From: Primula veris
Taxonomy: Eukaryota; Streptophyta; Magnoliopsida; Ericales; Primulaceae
Assembly: GCA_963682055.1 (NCBI GenBank)
Contig: OY821741.1
Span: forward strand, 21,460,711 to 21,524,710
Direction: 5' to 3'
DNA length: 64,000 nucleotides
Below the pieces are notes generated by a model. That model searched no databases. It saw only the letters and a program-made list of their open reading frames with translations, and had not been told where the DNA came from. Position 1 is the first letter of the stretch; each line of letters opens with the position of its first letter. A program made the translations under genes and the position numbers. Below are positions 33,860 through 46,350 of this stretch, in pieces.

Positions 33860-36325
33860 ATCGGGGGGAGGGGTGATTCGAGAAGAGCAGCGTATATTGA
33901 GCTAATGTGTGATAAGTCGGATGTTTCCCAACAAAAGAAGCCGTCTTCACTAATTCAGGTAACAAAAAATAAGATTTTCCATTTAATATTTTGCGTTACA
34001 TAATTAATGATGAGAGAAAGTATTATGTAGAAAATGGACACCATAATCATCCACCTGTCACTTACCTTCAAGGGTCAGTCTGGGGTGCTCGTTTATCAGA
34101 ATCTGAAAAGGAAATGGCTAAATCTTTAAAGTAAAGTAGTTTTAAAGTTCATGGAATATTAGAGGATATAAAAAATAAAAACCCAAAAAATGCTTCAAAC
34201 TCAAAAACGATACATAATTATTTTGTGAGTTCTAAATTTAAAGAGCGAGATGGTAGAAACCAAATATAACAATTGCTTCATTTGTTGGATATTCATTATT
34301 ATACTTTCTATTATAATGAGAACCCAACAACCCATTGCTTAGAAAACCTCTTTTTTGCCCACCCTAATTCTGTAAGGTTGTTCAAAACTTTTCCTGATAT
34401 ATTGACAATGAACTGTATGTATAGGACAAACCGCTTTAACATGTCATTTCTAGAAGTTGCAGGGATGGCTTCGACAAGCCAAAGTTATTTCTTAGGTTTT
34501 GTTTTTATACGGGATGCGACAGAGGTGAGTTATTTTGGGCTTTGGAAATTTTTTAAGAAACGTTGACGGGTTGTACACTACCTAGGGTCATTCATCATAA
34601 GAGACAGAGAAATGGCCTTGATGAATGCGTTATGCGTTGTCTTCCCATATTCTTTTAATTTATTATGCACTTTTCATATCTCGAAAAGCCTTTTGAAAAA
34701 GTGTAAAAAATTTATCCCTTCTGCAGTTTTCCAAACATTTCTAGATGAATAGGGTTTAGTCGTTGAAGCTTAAATGATAGAGGAGTACAATTTTTACCTA
34801 TTTAGTTTCATTTTCTCTTACAATTCGCATCCCGATGTGGTTAAATATGTAACCAAGTTGCTAAATAAATATGGCAATAACTTTGTTGCATGATATACAA
34901 ACCCTACAATGTACCTAGGTAATAGAACTAGTAATCAGGCTGGACAACAACACTCGAACCTAAAAAAATCTATTTCCATCAATTATGACACTGTTGAAAA
35001 TGTTTGGCTTGAAGTGCATACAATTCGGAGTAAACAATTCGACAATATTTAGACGAAATTGGATAGATGCAAGTCTTATTTTTCACATGCAGAATAAACA
35101 CCTTTCTTTTCCTATCTTAGGTCTTATATCACACACCATGCCTTTAATTTAATATTTGATGAACATAAAAAATATGTTGGGCAGTGGGATATGAATTTTC
35201 TTGTGGTATAAAGTTGTCTCACGGGCTACCTTGTCACCATGTCATGAGTGAGCATCTAGCACTTAACAAGTATCTTTCACTAGAAGATATGCATAAATTC
35301 TGGAAAAAATTAAATGTAATTGATAATAATGGGTCCAACGATGATGATGGGGTTGAGGGTGATCTGTACGAGTTTAAAATTATTTATTCTACCAAAACTT
35401 CTGTCGAAAAACGCCGCATGAAAACACAACTCCGAGAAATAATTTTACCCTCTAAAACATCCATGAATGAACCTGAAGTAAGGCAAAGTAGGGAAGACCT
35501 AGAAAAGAAGACACTTCCGGTAAGAGGGATAAGTCAGACTGTGAGTATGTAGACAAAGAACTTGCGAGTGGAGATAAATGAAAATGTAAAGCCAAAGAAC
35601 TGCCAGTTCAGCCAAGTAGGAGGACGCATAGGACGATTAATAACCCCACTAACCCTATGAAACCCTTTGAGTATAGTGAGAAAATATGGTGCAAGTTACG
35701 GTAAACGATATGCATGGGGATGGTAATTGTGGATTCCTAAAAACTGCAAAGGCGGTGGAAAAAGAAGATGGGGTAAATGGTTGGTATGAAGTTAGATGGA
35801 ATTTGAAGCAAGAGATTCAGGTAAGGAAATAAAATTATTTTGATTTGCTTGAAAATCTCACTCCTGAAGGTTTTGGATATGATTATATTCTTGAGAGTGT
35901 GAATTACGGCGAGTTTAACACCCATTTTGCCCCTCCCGATTATTGGTTGATATTTCCAGCCTATGGTTATCTAATTGCATCTTGTTATAATATACAACTT
36001 GTATACTTGTCATTATGTCATACCGATAGGGGTTTAAAGATTCACCACACCACTTATTTACCTATTTATTCCGGGACTCATAAAGGGAGATTTTACATTC
36101 ATATTATAATGGTGTTCGTCAACAACTTCTATTATGTTGAAGTTGTTTCTCTAAGACCAGAACTTTTCAATGCCTGAAATTGTATATCGGTGGGAGAAAA
36201 TACACACTAAAGATGCTGATCTATGGAAGAGGCCTTTTCAATCAAATTTCAGCAAATACAAAGCGTTACAAAAGCAAGAGGGAAAACAAATCTCAAATGA
36301 AACACCATACCACTTAGGTGATTAG
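33860..36325 (+). pseudogene. MULE transposase-SWIM-OTU fusion, broken
   Basis: The order matches plant Mutator-like transposases fused to an OTU-type cysteine protease. FAR1-like N-terminal remnants come first (YYVENGHHNHPPVTY near 34020). The MULE domain follows (NSVRLFKTFPDILTMNCMYR, MASTSQSYFLGFVFIRD, then in another frame IIRDREMALMNAL and LLCTFHISKSLL, about 34270-34720), then GNRTSNQAGQQHSNLKK near 34920. A SWIM-like finger lies at 35200-35240 (CGIKLSHGLPCHH), where the second Cys of CxC reads Ile. The OTU part starts GDGNCGF (35720-35740, catalytic Cys kept) and runs to 36178. The expected His before YVEV reads Phe. A frameshift then continues to the stop at 36325 (MPEIVYRWEKIHTKDADLW). 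Many stops; not functional. Confidence 0.82.
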
Positions 36326-36960
36326 TTATTTGTGTAGGGTACTCTTTTTACAAGTTGAAAACTAGTTTTAATGAGCCCCAAATAAAATCATGTAATATTT
36401 TTATGTTAAGTTAATTCATTTTATGAAATTTATGTAATGTTTCATGTTGAGTTAATTTCTTTATGTAATGTTCCATGTACATTTAATAACTTTTTCGAAG
36501 TCTGTTTCATTTCAACAACATTGGCAACTACAACTAATAAATGAACCTATACACACAAAATTAGATAGCTAATAATTAGCCCAGGGTACCATATTGAAAC
36601 GGTCATAAATATCTTGTATGTACATGAAAAATGCATTTTTTCAAGTGTTACTCATTCCTGGTATGGAGAATTAAATACTTGTAAAAAGAATCAAACTAAA
36701 ACGATCACTAAATCACAACTTATTTGCTTCACAAAAAGGCAACATGACCAGTCAAGTGTCACATAATAATAATTTATTTGCTTCACTAAATGGCAACATG
36801 ACCATTGTGTTTTATACAAAAAAAAATATTGTTTTTTATTTTTTATGTTACATTTAACAATATTATCAAGGTATATTAAGTATCACATTTTAAACAAAAA
36901 TAATTGAGTTTTTTTCTCTCTATAAAAACTTTTTTTTTCTGGTTTTTGGTATTTGTTTAC
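36326..36960. other. AT-rich 3' part of the MULE, no gene
   Basis: No coding signal. Two short direct repeats (ATTTGCTTCAC..AAATGGCAACATGACCA near 36720 and 36777). Confidence 0.4.
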
Positions 36961-36984
36961 ACATGGGTAATAAGGTAAATGAAC

Positions 36985-37115
36985 AGGCTGCAGACCGTAG
37001 TTTCAGACTATGGACCGTAGTTTCAGACTATGGTTTATCCTAAGCCATAAATCGTAGTCTGAAACTATGGTCCGTACTTACGAAGTACGGTTCGTACTTT
37101 AAAATTACGGTTTGT
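36985..37115. repeat. right-end repeats of the MULE
   Basis: Two direct copies of GACCGTAGTTTCAGACTATG (36993 and 37013), then an inverted copy (CGTAGTCTGAAACTATGGTC, about 37052), then a palindrome GTACTTACGAAGTACGGTTCGTAC. The same core (AGTCTGAAACTATGGTC) sits at 29320. Confidence 0.7.
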
Positions 37116-37173
37116 GCGTGAATTCAGATTATTTGTAGTGGAAAAATCCGGCATGTTTTAAAACATTTTTTTA

Positions 37174-37609
37174 AGGTCTGATTTGGGCTGATAATGAGGC
37201 CAAATAAGATGAAAACGGTCTATTTCGTGTTCGTTTCGTTTCGTTTAGTTTTAAGATTTTTCGTTATCATTTCGTTTTTGTGACGAAATAAAAAAATTTG
37301 TTTTATTTTCATTTCGGTAAGGATATGAAATTTTTGTTTCGTTTCGTCTCATAAACTATTTTTGATACTATATATGTTTTATTAATTCATATATCAAATA
37401 TAATATTCTATAGATTTATTATTACAAACATATAAATTTATTTAATATTAGACGAAACGAATAGGGTTATCATCATTATCATATCGTTTACTAAATAAAA
37501 TTTATATTTTATTTGATTATTATTTCGTTTAGTAATGAACCAAACGAGACAAACTTTTAACAAAACGAAAAGGAATTTTTTCATGTAATTATCGTCTCAT
37601 CACAGACCT
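37174..37609. mobile_element. CGTTTCGTTT-rich MITE, copy 2
   Basis: The ends AGGTCTGATTTGGGCTGATA and (reverse complement of the right end) AGGTCTGTGATGAGACGATA form imperfect TIRs. Inside are CGTTTCGTTTCGTTTAG and TTTCGTTTCGTCTCAT arrays. Related to 180-945. Confidence 0.55.
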
Positions 37610-38475
37610 AGGTGTGATACCCCTATTATTTTAAATAAAGGAATGGTACTGTTTTGAAAAATTTAATTGGTATTTAGTATCCTTATGAAAAGGGTTCCAA
37701 GTATATTTTAATACACATTCCAAATAAATTCCTGTGTAAAAAAAACAGTCACCAACTGCATGTCGTCTTTAGGCTGCGGTCTCCCTCCGACACTATCGTT
37801 TTCTCGCGACGGCACATGGACGCCGCCACTTTGTGTGTCTCTCTGCTCTTCCATACCAGGCGGACGTCATCATTTTTCTCTCAGATTTCATCGTGCCTCT
37901 CTCACTCTCAATGTGATCTCTGGAAAAGTCGTCGACTTCTCAGTACGACGACCTCTTCCTCCGGTCCTTAGTGAGCTATCAATTAGCGCCTGAAATTTTA
38001 GAGTCCTGCAAATTTAACCTCTTATTTTGAAAGTAATTATATTTTGCCTTAAAAAGTTTTATGAAATCACATTATTTACCATGTAGCTTCTGATTGTGAA
38101 CAATTTTAGAATAAAATATTATAGTTTAGGAGTTTTAACTCAAGTAGTGTGCATATTATATTGTTTGGCTATTATTATTAATTATTCTACTGTTTTCATT
38201 TTATTATACTGGTATGTCTTTTTTTTGCACTTTAATGATTTAATTTTGTATTATATGATTGGGTTGTCCATTAAGTTGTTATTAGTGTATTATATTGTAG
38301 GTTATACAGTCCATCTATTAAACTGCCATTAGTATGTCACTGCAATGTCAACTAAAATTTTAATTTTTTAATTTTTTGTGGCTTTATTTATAATTTTTTA
38401 TATTTTTTTTAATATTGTGATTTTTTTAATTGCTTGTTACTTTTTCCCATTTTTTTGAGTTTTACTCTGTTAGAA
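37610..38475 (+). repeat. dispersed repeat R, copy B, first part
   Basis: Parallel to 19352-19463 joined to 25375-26280 of copy A (start ATACCCCTATTATTTTAAAT, middle GACGGCACAT, later TTATTTACCATGTAG). It breaks near 38475 and resumes at 56441 after about 18 kb of nested insertions. Confidence 0.7.
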
Positions 38476-38620
38476 TAGAAGGCTTTCTCTACAAAAAGGT
38501 GCAGATGAATGTACTATAAATATACAAATATAAGATATAGATTTTGGTATCATAAAGTTACAAAAATATATATTGAATATCAACCAATATAGAACTATAT
38601 TATTTTGTTTATATGGTTTA
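38476..38620 (-). other. left flank piece of the nested Copia fragment
   Basis: Short AT-rich stretch between R copy B and the Gypsy LTR. By position it is the 3' part of the minus-strand Copia fragment whose coding part resumes at 55734. The last five bases, GTTTA, are one half of the Gypsy TSD. Confidence 0.4.
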
Positions 38621-39615
38621 TGATCGGCTTAAAAACGTATTTATAAAAATAAAGCATTTTTAACTAGTAAGAGAACTAGGGCCAACCGTATTAATAATAT
38701 TTATAAATCGTAGTAATTAGTATGAGTTCTCCCAAAATATTATGTAAAATAACTAAACTATATTCGAATACAAGTTTTTCTAGTTTTTTTTATAACGATG
38801 AAGCTCACGCTATTTTCGTTTAATCTAAACTAATAAAAACAAGAACAAATCATCTATAATGGTTACCAATCTCTACTTTGTGTTATTCTCAAAAACAAAA
38901 TCTATACTAAAACAATATTAAAGATATTAAATAAATATGAACAAGGAATAAGTAAAAAGGAAAGAATGAAGAAAAAGGTTAACGAGTAGGCAAAAGCACC
39001 ATTGAATCCCAGTAAAAAGAAGAAGGAAGATTCTGGTGAGACATCATAAAATAAGAAGGAAACACCAATAATACAATTAAAAATAGAGAATTATATTAAA
39101 GGGAGGTTATTGCCCAGAGGCAGAGGCTAACAAAATAGGTTTACATCACTAGTATTTATAGTGTCTTGCTCAGAAAATTCTAGAATCTAATTCCTAAAAA
39201 ACGCTAATCCGGGTCACTATTCATTTATCCGATCAGGTGACATGTCACATTTTAATGGTGAAAAATATTGTAAACACTGTTCATTGATCCGGATCATCCA
39301 GTGGGGATCAAATTTCCTTCTATATTTTGTCGATTTGTTGAATATCTTCTTGATATTTCTCTTGTGGGCGACTTCTAACTTCTTAATTTGATCTTTTGGG
39401 TCGTTGAAGTCCTTCTATCATCACTTTAAATCCCTAAATTCAGCATATTCAAATATATTTGACATAAAAAGCCAAAAATACAAAAACAAAATAGATAAAT
39501 GACTCAAAAATGACAAAATGTGTGAAGCATATATAAAATCAACCATAAATGTACTTTAAGATGGACAAAATACCAATATGTAACACCAAAAATATACACT
39601 TTTTTAGTCGAATCA
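38621..39615 (-). repeat. Gypsy 3' LTR, uninterrupted
   Basis: About 995 bases; serves as the empty-site reference for the Copia insertion in the other LTR (the point is near 39154, within CTAGTATTTATAGTG). It contains direct copies of an ATCCGGATCA-like word near 39210-39310. Confidence 0.85.
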
Positions 39616-39867
39616 CACCTATCAACTAGCTCGATACTCGCCTTCGAGTGTCACAGGTGATAAATTCGTGGAATTAAAACTGAGCATTTACATCTTAAAA
39701 CAAGAAAATTAAATTTTAACTCAATTTTATAGGAATCACGGTTGCACTTAACATGTGCAACAAGCCTTTAAACCTCTAAAGTATAAGATGACGAGTTTAG
39801 TCTCGTGAGAGTTTACTAAAACGACACTCACAAACACATAAGTCTCCCATTTGTTAACATAACCATC

Positions 39868-41289
39868 TGTTGGAAAAATGTAGGAAAACATGTATTTTAT
39901 ACATGGTTGTTCCAAGTGGTCAGGGACCATCTTTGAGTCAATTTTCAATGCGACTCCTCAGTTTTTCTGAGGCCATACTCAATGCGGTTGAGTAGCTCGT
40001 GCGACTAGCTTCGCAACGGTATATCGCATGACCTATTCGGAGGAAAGGTGTGAATGATAATTGGACTCGAAGGTTGGTACTCGAAAGAGGCAATAAAGCC
40101 AATGCTGGAAAATGAGAAAAGAAATGGGATTTAACCCATGAGGGTTATCCCACATTGGAAAATCATGAGTGATTTTTACAATATATATACTAAGGTATCC
40201 CATGTGGATATAAAGTAGTGTGTCCACATACACATGTGTGTATTGTGTACCACATCCACATGGGCTTGCTCGACGGGCGGGCTTGCTCGTTGGGTTTTTG
40301 ACTCAAGGGAAAAAGTGCGCCTGTTCCTGTTCGGGAAAAGCGTTCCTGTTCGGAAAAAGTGCGCCTGTTCGGGAAAAGCGTGCCTGTTCAGAAAAAAGTG
40401 CGCCTGTTCGGGAAAAGCTTCCAGCAAAGCTGTAACTGTTGCAATAAATATGATTTCATTGCAAAGTTAATACTGCAGTTTCGATTTTCGAAAACTGACA
40501 GTAGTAAATGACCAATTAATTCTGTGGTTTCAGAATTTCTCTATAAAGAGGCAGCCATCCCCTCACATTCTAACACACATGAAATCTGTATCTTCTCTCT
40601 AACATTCAAAAGCAGCATATAATTTTTATTCATAGCACTTAGAAACCAGAGAGAACCACCCACTAAAAGCTCGACTTAGACTCGTCGCCAGTTTCCGGCG
40701 AGTCTTCCGAGAGACGTTGTACCTTGGGATCGAAGCGCCAACGCAACCAGAAACATCAAGGTGGTTGGGCGAATATCGGTTAAGGGCATACTGTTAACAG
40801 TAGCCTCGTCTATTTTTCTTTTCATTCTGTCCATTTATTTTTCGCACTTAAATTCAGTTTTTTACATTCTGTTTTTTCCGATTCAGTATTTTAATATTTT
40901 GTACCTTAGCTGTAGCCTTTTTATTCTGTTTGTACTTTTCTGTAATTAGTTTAAAGTTCTGGTTTTTACTGTAATTACTATTCTGTAATTTATTTCAGTA
41001 ATTAGAATAGTTTCAATTTAGTCCTGTACTTTCATTTTAAAACAGAACAGTCCGGCTGTTAAGTTTATACTTTCCAGTCCGGCAGTTTCTATTAATTACA
41101 AATCAGTACATCAGATTATTAATTAATAATAATCTGATAACGTTTGTTTATTTACTTTTCAGTACCTACATGTTGTAATCAGTTTATTGTATTTCATTTG
41201 GAAATTAATAAAGATTACACTGGTTTTAATTAATTCTTGTTTAGTCCTTTTATTATTATTAATTGTTATTTCGTACACGGAAACCAACA
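39868..41289 (+). mobile_element. solo Copia LTR
   Basis: Starts TGTTGGAAAAATG and ends GGAAACCAACA, flanked by perfect CCATC duplications (39863-39867 and 41290-41294). It is 1422 bases, the same family as the Copia-1 LTR. No internal sequence remains, the usual product of LTR-LTR recombination. A TATA-like AATATATATAC follows a TCCCACATTGG word near 40148; a second TATA-like CTATAAAGAGG lies near 40540. Confidence 0.92.
40312..40418 (+). repeat. 19-20 base tandem array in the solo LTR
   Basis: Five copies of GTGCGCCTGTTCGGGAAAA-type units, alternating GCGTTCCTG and GTGCGCCTG. The Copia-1 LTR has about three diverged units at 20225-20290, so copy number differs between LTRs. Confidence 0.8.
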
Positions 41290-41829
41290 CCATCTCACTC
41301 TTACGAGATCACATGAAAATAAGAAATTGAAAACACTTCATAGTCTTATCAAAACATGGTAAGATCTCTAAAAATATCTATGGTTTGTTGTTAAAAAATG
41401 CTTGTCGGTGCAAAATAGCTTGATTTAATATTGCATATGTCGTTGGTCCATTTACCGTCAAGTGTTTATTCGCTATTCGTAGTTTGACAGTTATTTTGAG
41501 AAAATATTTACAAATAACAATTTTATTAAACTTGACTATTACTTAGTTTATGTACAAATAAAATTAACTATAAATATGCATACTTCCATGCTAGCTCAAA
41601 ACTCATCCCACAATGGCACCTCTCATTTTCTTTCTTTTATTAGTAGCTCACTAGTTCAATTATTTTTTTTTTTCTTGAGCATTTGGCTCTTTTTTTCCTC
41701 TAAACAATTCACTACACCGTTCCTCCTTATACCATCGGGACTTTCTCATTTATTCTTTTAGAAATTTCCTTGCTTAACTTATGAGGACTAGAGGGTTATT
41801 ATAGCCCCTTCGTTTACCTGCATTTTAGA

Positions 41830-42686
41830 GTAGGGGTGAAATCGGTTCGGTTCGGTACGATTTTCAAGAAAACCGAAATCAAATCGAAAATAATTTCGGT
41901 TTCGGTTTTGGTTCGGATTTAATTTTTATAAAGATGAAACCGTACCAAATCGAAACCGGTATTTCGCTTTGGTTCAGGTACGGTTTCGGTTTTTCGATTG
42001 TTTTTGGTTTTTGGTTTTTCAGTTTGAAATGGTTATGGTTTTTCGGTTTGGTTTTCGGTTTTTCGGGTTCCAAAAGTATAAATTAAACCGAATTTAATGG
42101 AGAAATCCATTTTGTGTGAATTAAAAAGCCGAATTTATTCAAAATTGTAAATACAATTAAAAAGTGAGCAATCAAATGACAACCCACAAAATTGATCATA
42201 GGTTTTTTTCTAAAATTCACAAATTTCAAGTTAGAAATAACTAAGTTGACTTGAAGATGAAACAAAACTTTTGATCTACCCAAATGTTTATACTTAAAAG
42301 TCAAAAACTAATCTTAATACTAATAGTTTGATATCCCTTCCTTCTAAAAAGCAATTTGATTTAAGCATACACCAAAATATAAATAAAAGTAAGCATAAAT
42401 AATTATACTTTTATCGTTTTACGGTTGTATTTCGGTTTTAATATCATTTTTGATTTACGGTTTATAGTTTCGGTTTCGGTTTATGGTTTATAGTTGCGGT
42501 TTTGGTTTTCGGTATCGTTTAAGTTTACGGTTTTTCTCGGTTTTCGGTTTCGGTTTTTTCGGCTTCAACACTGTATACCAAAACCAAACTGAATTTTTAT
42601 TTCGATTTCGGTTTGTATTTTTTATGAACAAAACTGAACCGTTCGGTTATTTTTGGTTCAATTTTTTGGAAAAAAATCCCACCCAT
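41830..42686. mobile_element. MITE rich in CGGTTCGGT motifs, copy 2
   Basis: Starts GTAGGGGTGAAAT and ends ATCCCACCCAT. ATTTTAGA is duplicated at 41822-41829 and 42687-42694. TTTCGGTTTCGGTTT arrays lie inside both ends. Related to 8650-9263 and 59536-60102. Inserted in the Gypsy internal region. Confidence 0.75.
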
Positions 42687-42694
42687 ATTTTAGA

Positions 42695-44780
42695 TCATCG
42701 TTGAAGGTATTCAACCATATCAACTCATAGATCAAGCAAGTACTAAGTCTAGAAATGATGTTCCGTCAGTCTCTGTTCACACTTGCGTGTAAATGAAGAC
42801 TTATTGGGCATTGCTATGGATTCCTATTCTAGCCAATGGTCTCTAAAGATATATGCTAGACATGCTATGTGGTCATGAAACTAAGCAGTATAATCACATC
42901 CTAAAAAGAGTCGTCGGGCAAGCGTAACCAAGCTAGATCAACAGTCGGTCCCCCCTACATCAAATTACTAGGGATAAGGGTACTTCGTCACAAGTACCAG
43001 ACCTGACACCACTTCATAATTAAGCAAGTAATAGTTTAAGTTTTGTAAAACGATTTTCATTTGCAATTTTTAGGGCTGACGCATGAAAATTGATAATCAC
43101 CAATACACTATTAGAATATATTTTGCATGCAACTTTTACAATATTATACCTCCCTAAATTAGTGTGAGTGAAATAATTAATAACAAAATAGACATATATA
43201 AAGATTTAAAACCATAATTTGATACGAGTATTTTTTGATTTTTAAATTCTCGCCACATGTTCATGTATAAGAGCAGGTTTCCTGTTTTTTTCATTTTCTA
43301 ATTTTATCATGCAAAATGTGACACATGCAATCCTAACACAAGTATATACAAAAACAAACATAATAGCCTAAACACAAAAAATATTCACACAAAAAAATAA
43401 AAGTACAGTTTATAAAATGAATACACCTTAGTGTGTAATGTGTCGCATCGAAGATAATTCCTTATATTCCACTTCTATATTTCTTGCGATCTTGATTGGA
43501 TTCTCCATAATGAACTGTCTAAAATAACAACTCACAAAAAACATAAAACATATGTGTGGAAGAAATCCATATTTAATAATATGGACTCCTCAAAAACTCT
43601 CTCAAGCGAGAGATACATAGAAAGTAAAACAAAAAATATGGGGTTTTTTAGAAAAAAATAAAAGAAATTTTGAAAAAATTTCCCCATTTAACATGCAATC
43701 AACGGTGATGTACCTCACCCCCAATTAGCTCGGACAGTGTCCTCACTGACTAGAGAGATTAGAAAACGTCAACGTTGAGATCATGCAAAAAACTAAAAAT
43801 TATATGAAAACTCAAACACATGACTACACATTATATATAAAATAAATAAAACAAAAAACAAATAGCTGGATCCTTTAAAATTAAACAATTAGGAATGCCA
43901 ACTTTTACTTACCTCGGTCATGGGGATGTCCAAAGAAACCTTTCCACACTTTCTTCTTCAATAACTTGGAAACTTTCTTACTCCACAAGCGGTTTGCGAT
44001 CTCGATTTTGATTTTCTTGGGAGGTCTATTGGGCTTCTTTAGATTGTCAAACGACACTCTTTCTAGCACACCCAATTCTCAAAAAACAGATGAGTTTTTC
44101 GTTTAAATGACTTTTACACCTTTCTCTACAATTATCTCTCCTTCAAATAGATTTGCCTCTATTCCTATAAAAGGGCTTCACAGTGGTCGTGGGCTCAAAA
44201 CTGCACTTAATTAGCTTCACACAAGATAACTCTTTCAGATTTTAAGTTTGAATGCTCAACAACCTCTCATGGCAAGGCACCACAAAGAATTCCCTATCGG
44301 ACTCAGGGTCTTTTCCATTAGTCACTCTTGTCAAATTGTATCTCGGTGATATATGACTCAGAGTCCTTTATATCCATGAGCTTCTCCATATCTCTAACTA
44401 TGGGCTTATCCTCAAGCTCCACATTAACGTACTTATTTGCGTCGGATCTTACCAAAGGATCTTCATCCGCCTCAAACAATCCTATGATATTTTTAACAAC
44501 TCTGACTAAGGGTTCTTCCTTGAACTCCTCTTTAACGCACTATCTTTTTTTTCATACTCATTTTTGAAACTCCGTACTTTGGTTGGTTCCTCTCTTGGCT
44601 TTATCGTCCTTTTAGCTTGATTGACAATTGGTTGTTTCAGATTTTTGGGAGAGCGGGTTTGCTACCTTGATTGTTTTCTCAAAAACAGATAAAACTTTTG
44701 ATTCCGTCTTTCTATTGAACTAGGTTCTCAACATGTGGTTTTATTTCAGGTAAAACATTAGGCTTGATTAGGTGAAGTAT
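42695..44780 (-). other. Gypsy internal non-coding region
   Basis: No pol domain on either strand. A minus-strand stretch near 43930-44060 encodes a Lys-rich phrase (KKVSKLLKKKVWKGFFGHPH) of unknown family; otherwise short frames only. Confidence 0.45.
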
Positions 44781-44784
44781 AGGC

Positions 44785-46350
44785 TCCTCCAAAACTTGTA
44801 CTTTTGGTTCCTCCACCTATGCGGTTTCGAATAACTCATCTCCTTTGAGCTCTATCTCTTTTGATCGGAGATGCAGTTTTTTATGTAGGACAGTTGATTG
44901 CGGTTTGGAGTTGGTTTAGATAGGTAATGGTGAGGTATTTTATGAACATAGGTAGGATAATTACGGGTATGTCGGAATTTATGTAAAGACAAAGAATAAT
45001 GGTGAGATTGGTATACAACATCTTGCTCCTCTTTTATTGTTTGACTTTCCTCCACTATTTTTGCATTAGTGCTACCAAAATTATCGATCTTCTTTTCATT
45101 TTCCTTTTCTATTTCACTACACACACTCACAATAGACTCATTATTATGCTTCTCGCCTAATCATGTCTTTTGATCCTCTTCAACTCTATTCATCCTTTCC
45201 TTCCATGCGTCTAGCATTGTCTCTTGAACTTTTTTCTAAAAACACCATCCAGATCTTCCAGTGTCTCGTGGCATCGCCCTTTTCCATCAACAACGCATCA
45301 GCAAGCTTGGTATCTCTATACTCCCAATCTTTTTCGGTTATGTTGAATACGAAGATGGAGTTATAGTTTAGTTTCTATTTATTACAATTTGGTCTGTCAG
45401 ATTATTAATTAATAATAATCTGACTAACAGTTTGTTTTAATTACTAGTTAGACCGAACAGTTTGTAATCTGTAATTTTCGGTACCCATTCTGAATTAATA
45501 ATAGATTAAATTGTTTGTTTGTTTATTCTTTTTAGTACTTTTATTATTTATAAATTGTTATTTCGTACATGAAAACCAACTTTGTAATAGAAAGACTTTA
45601 ATGTAAGACAATAGACGATTGTTGTAGTAAAGTAGGATTTTTCCAGTTCCTAATTCCCATCAACTTCATGCTCAATCATCTTTAAACAGTTATTATCATA
45701 AACAAACTAATTATATAGGATCCTTCAGAACTTGTACTTTTGGTTCCTCCACCTTTGCGGTTTCGAATAACTTCTCTCCTTTGAGCTCTATCTCTTTTGA
45801 TCGGAGATGCGGTTGTATATGTAGAATAGTTGATTGCGGTTTGGAGTTGGTTTAGATAGGTAATGGTGAGGTCTTTTATGAACATAGGTAGGATAATTAC
45901 GGGTATGTTAGAATTTATGTAAAGACGAAGGATAATTGTGAGATTGGTATACAACGTCTTGCTTCTCTTTCATTGTTCGACTTTCCTCTACTATTGTTGC
46001 ATTAGCGCTACCAAAATTATCGATCTTCTTTTCATCTTCCTTTTCTATTTCACTACATACATTCACAATAGACTCATTATTATGCTCTCGCCTAATTTCG
46101 TCTTTTCATCCTTCTCAACTCTGTTCATCATTTCCTTCCATGCGTCGAGCATTGTCTCTTGATCTTTTTCTAAAAACATCATCTAGAGATTTTGGAGTCT
46201 CATGGGATTGCCCTTTTCCATCAACAACGCATCAGCAAGCTTGGTATCTCTATACTCCCATTCTTTTTCGGTTAACTCAAAACTTGGGATTTCTAAAAAG
46301 AAACAATCAGTCGCAAGGGGGTCTATGGGATCGATTCTCATGGTTTGAGA
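44785..46350 (-). pseudogene. duplicated gag-like reading frame of the Gypsy element
   Basis: A block of about 555 bases occurs twice in tandem (about 44785-45341 and 45719-46271). On the minus strand both copies encode the same protein-like stretch (VCSEIEKE, KKIDNFGS, DVVYQSH, HKFRHTRNYPTYVHK, HYLSKPTPNRNQL). Upstream in copy 2 is a frame with MRIDPIDPLATDCFFLEIPS and ALLMEKGNPMRLQNL. Position downstream of the primer site suggests gag or an accessory frame, but I do not recognise the family. Stops and shifts occur in both. The two copies are separated by a truncated LTR. Confidence 0.5.
45342..45581 (+). repeat. truncated LTR of the solo-LTR family
   Basis: Bases 45380-45581 match the last 210 bases of the solo LTR (near 41090-41288: CAGATTATTAATTAATAATA, TGTTATTTCGTACA, AAAACCAAC). 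It starts near a TGTTGAA at 45342, so most of the LTR is deleted. No clear TSD. Lies between the two gag-like duplicates. Confidence 0.65.

Larger units (their letters stand above)
29270..37140 (+). mobile_element. probable decayed MULE carrying PMD and transposase-OTU genes
   Basis: Related short motifs (AGTCTGAAACTATGGTC) occur at both ends, at 29318-29370 and 36985-37110. The left GGTAATTTAAAAATAC is weakly mirrored by the right GTACTTTAAAATTACGG, so degenerate inverted ends are likely. Between them lie PMD-like exons and a MULE transposase frame on the same strand. The left border agrees with the point where homology between the two F-box loci stops (about 29262). Exact ends and an 8-11 base TSD could not be fixed. 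Confidence 0.5.

Noticed and set aside
40147..40190. TCCCACATTGG plus TATA as an snRNA gene promoter
   Set aside because: It lies inside a Copia LTR and is shared with the Copia-1 LTR (20103), so it is an LTR promoter feature.
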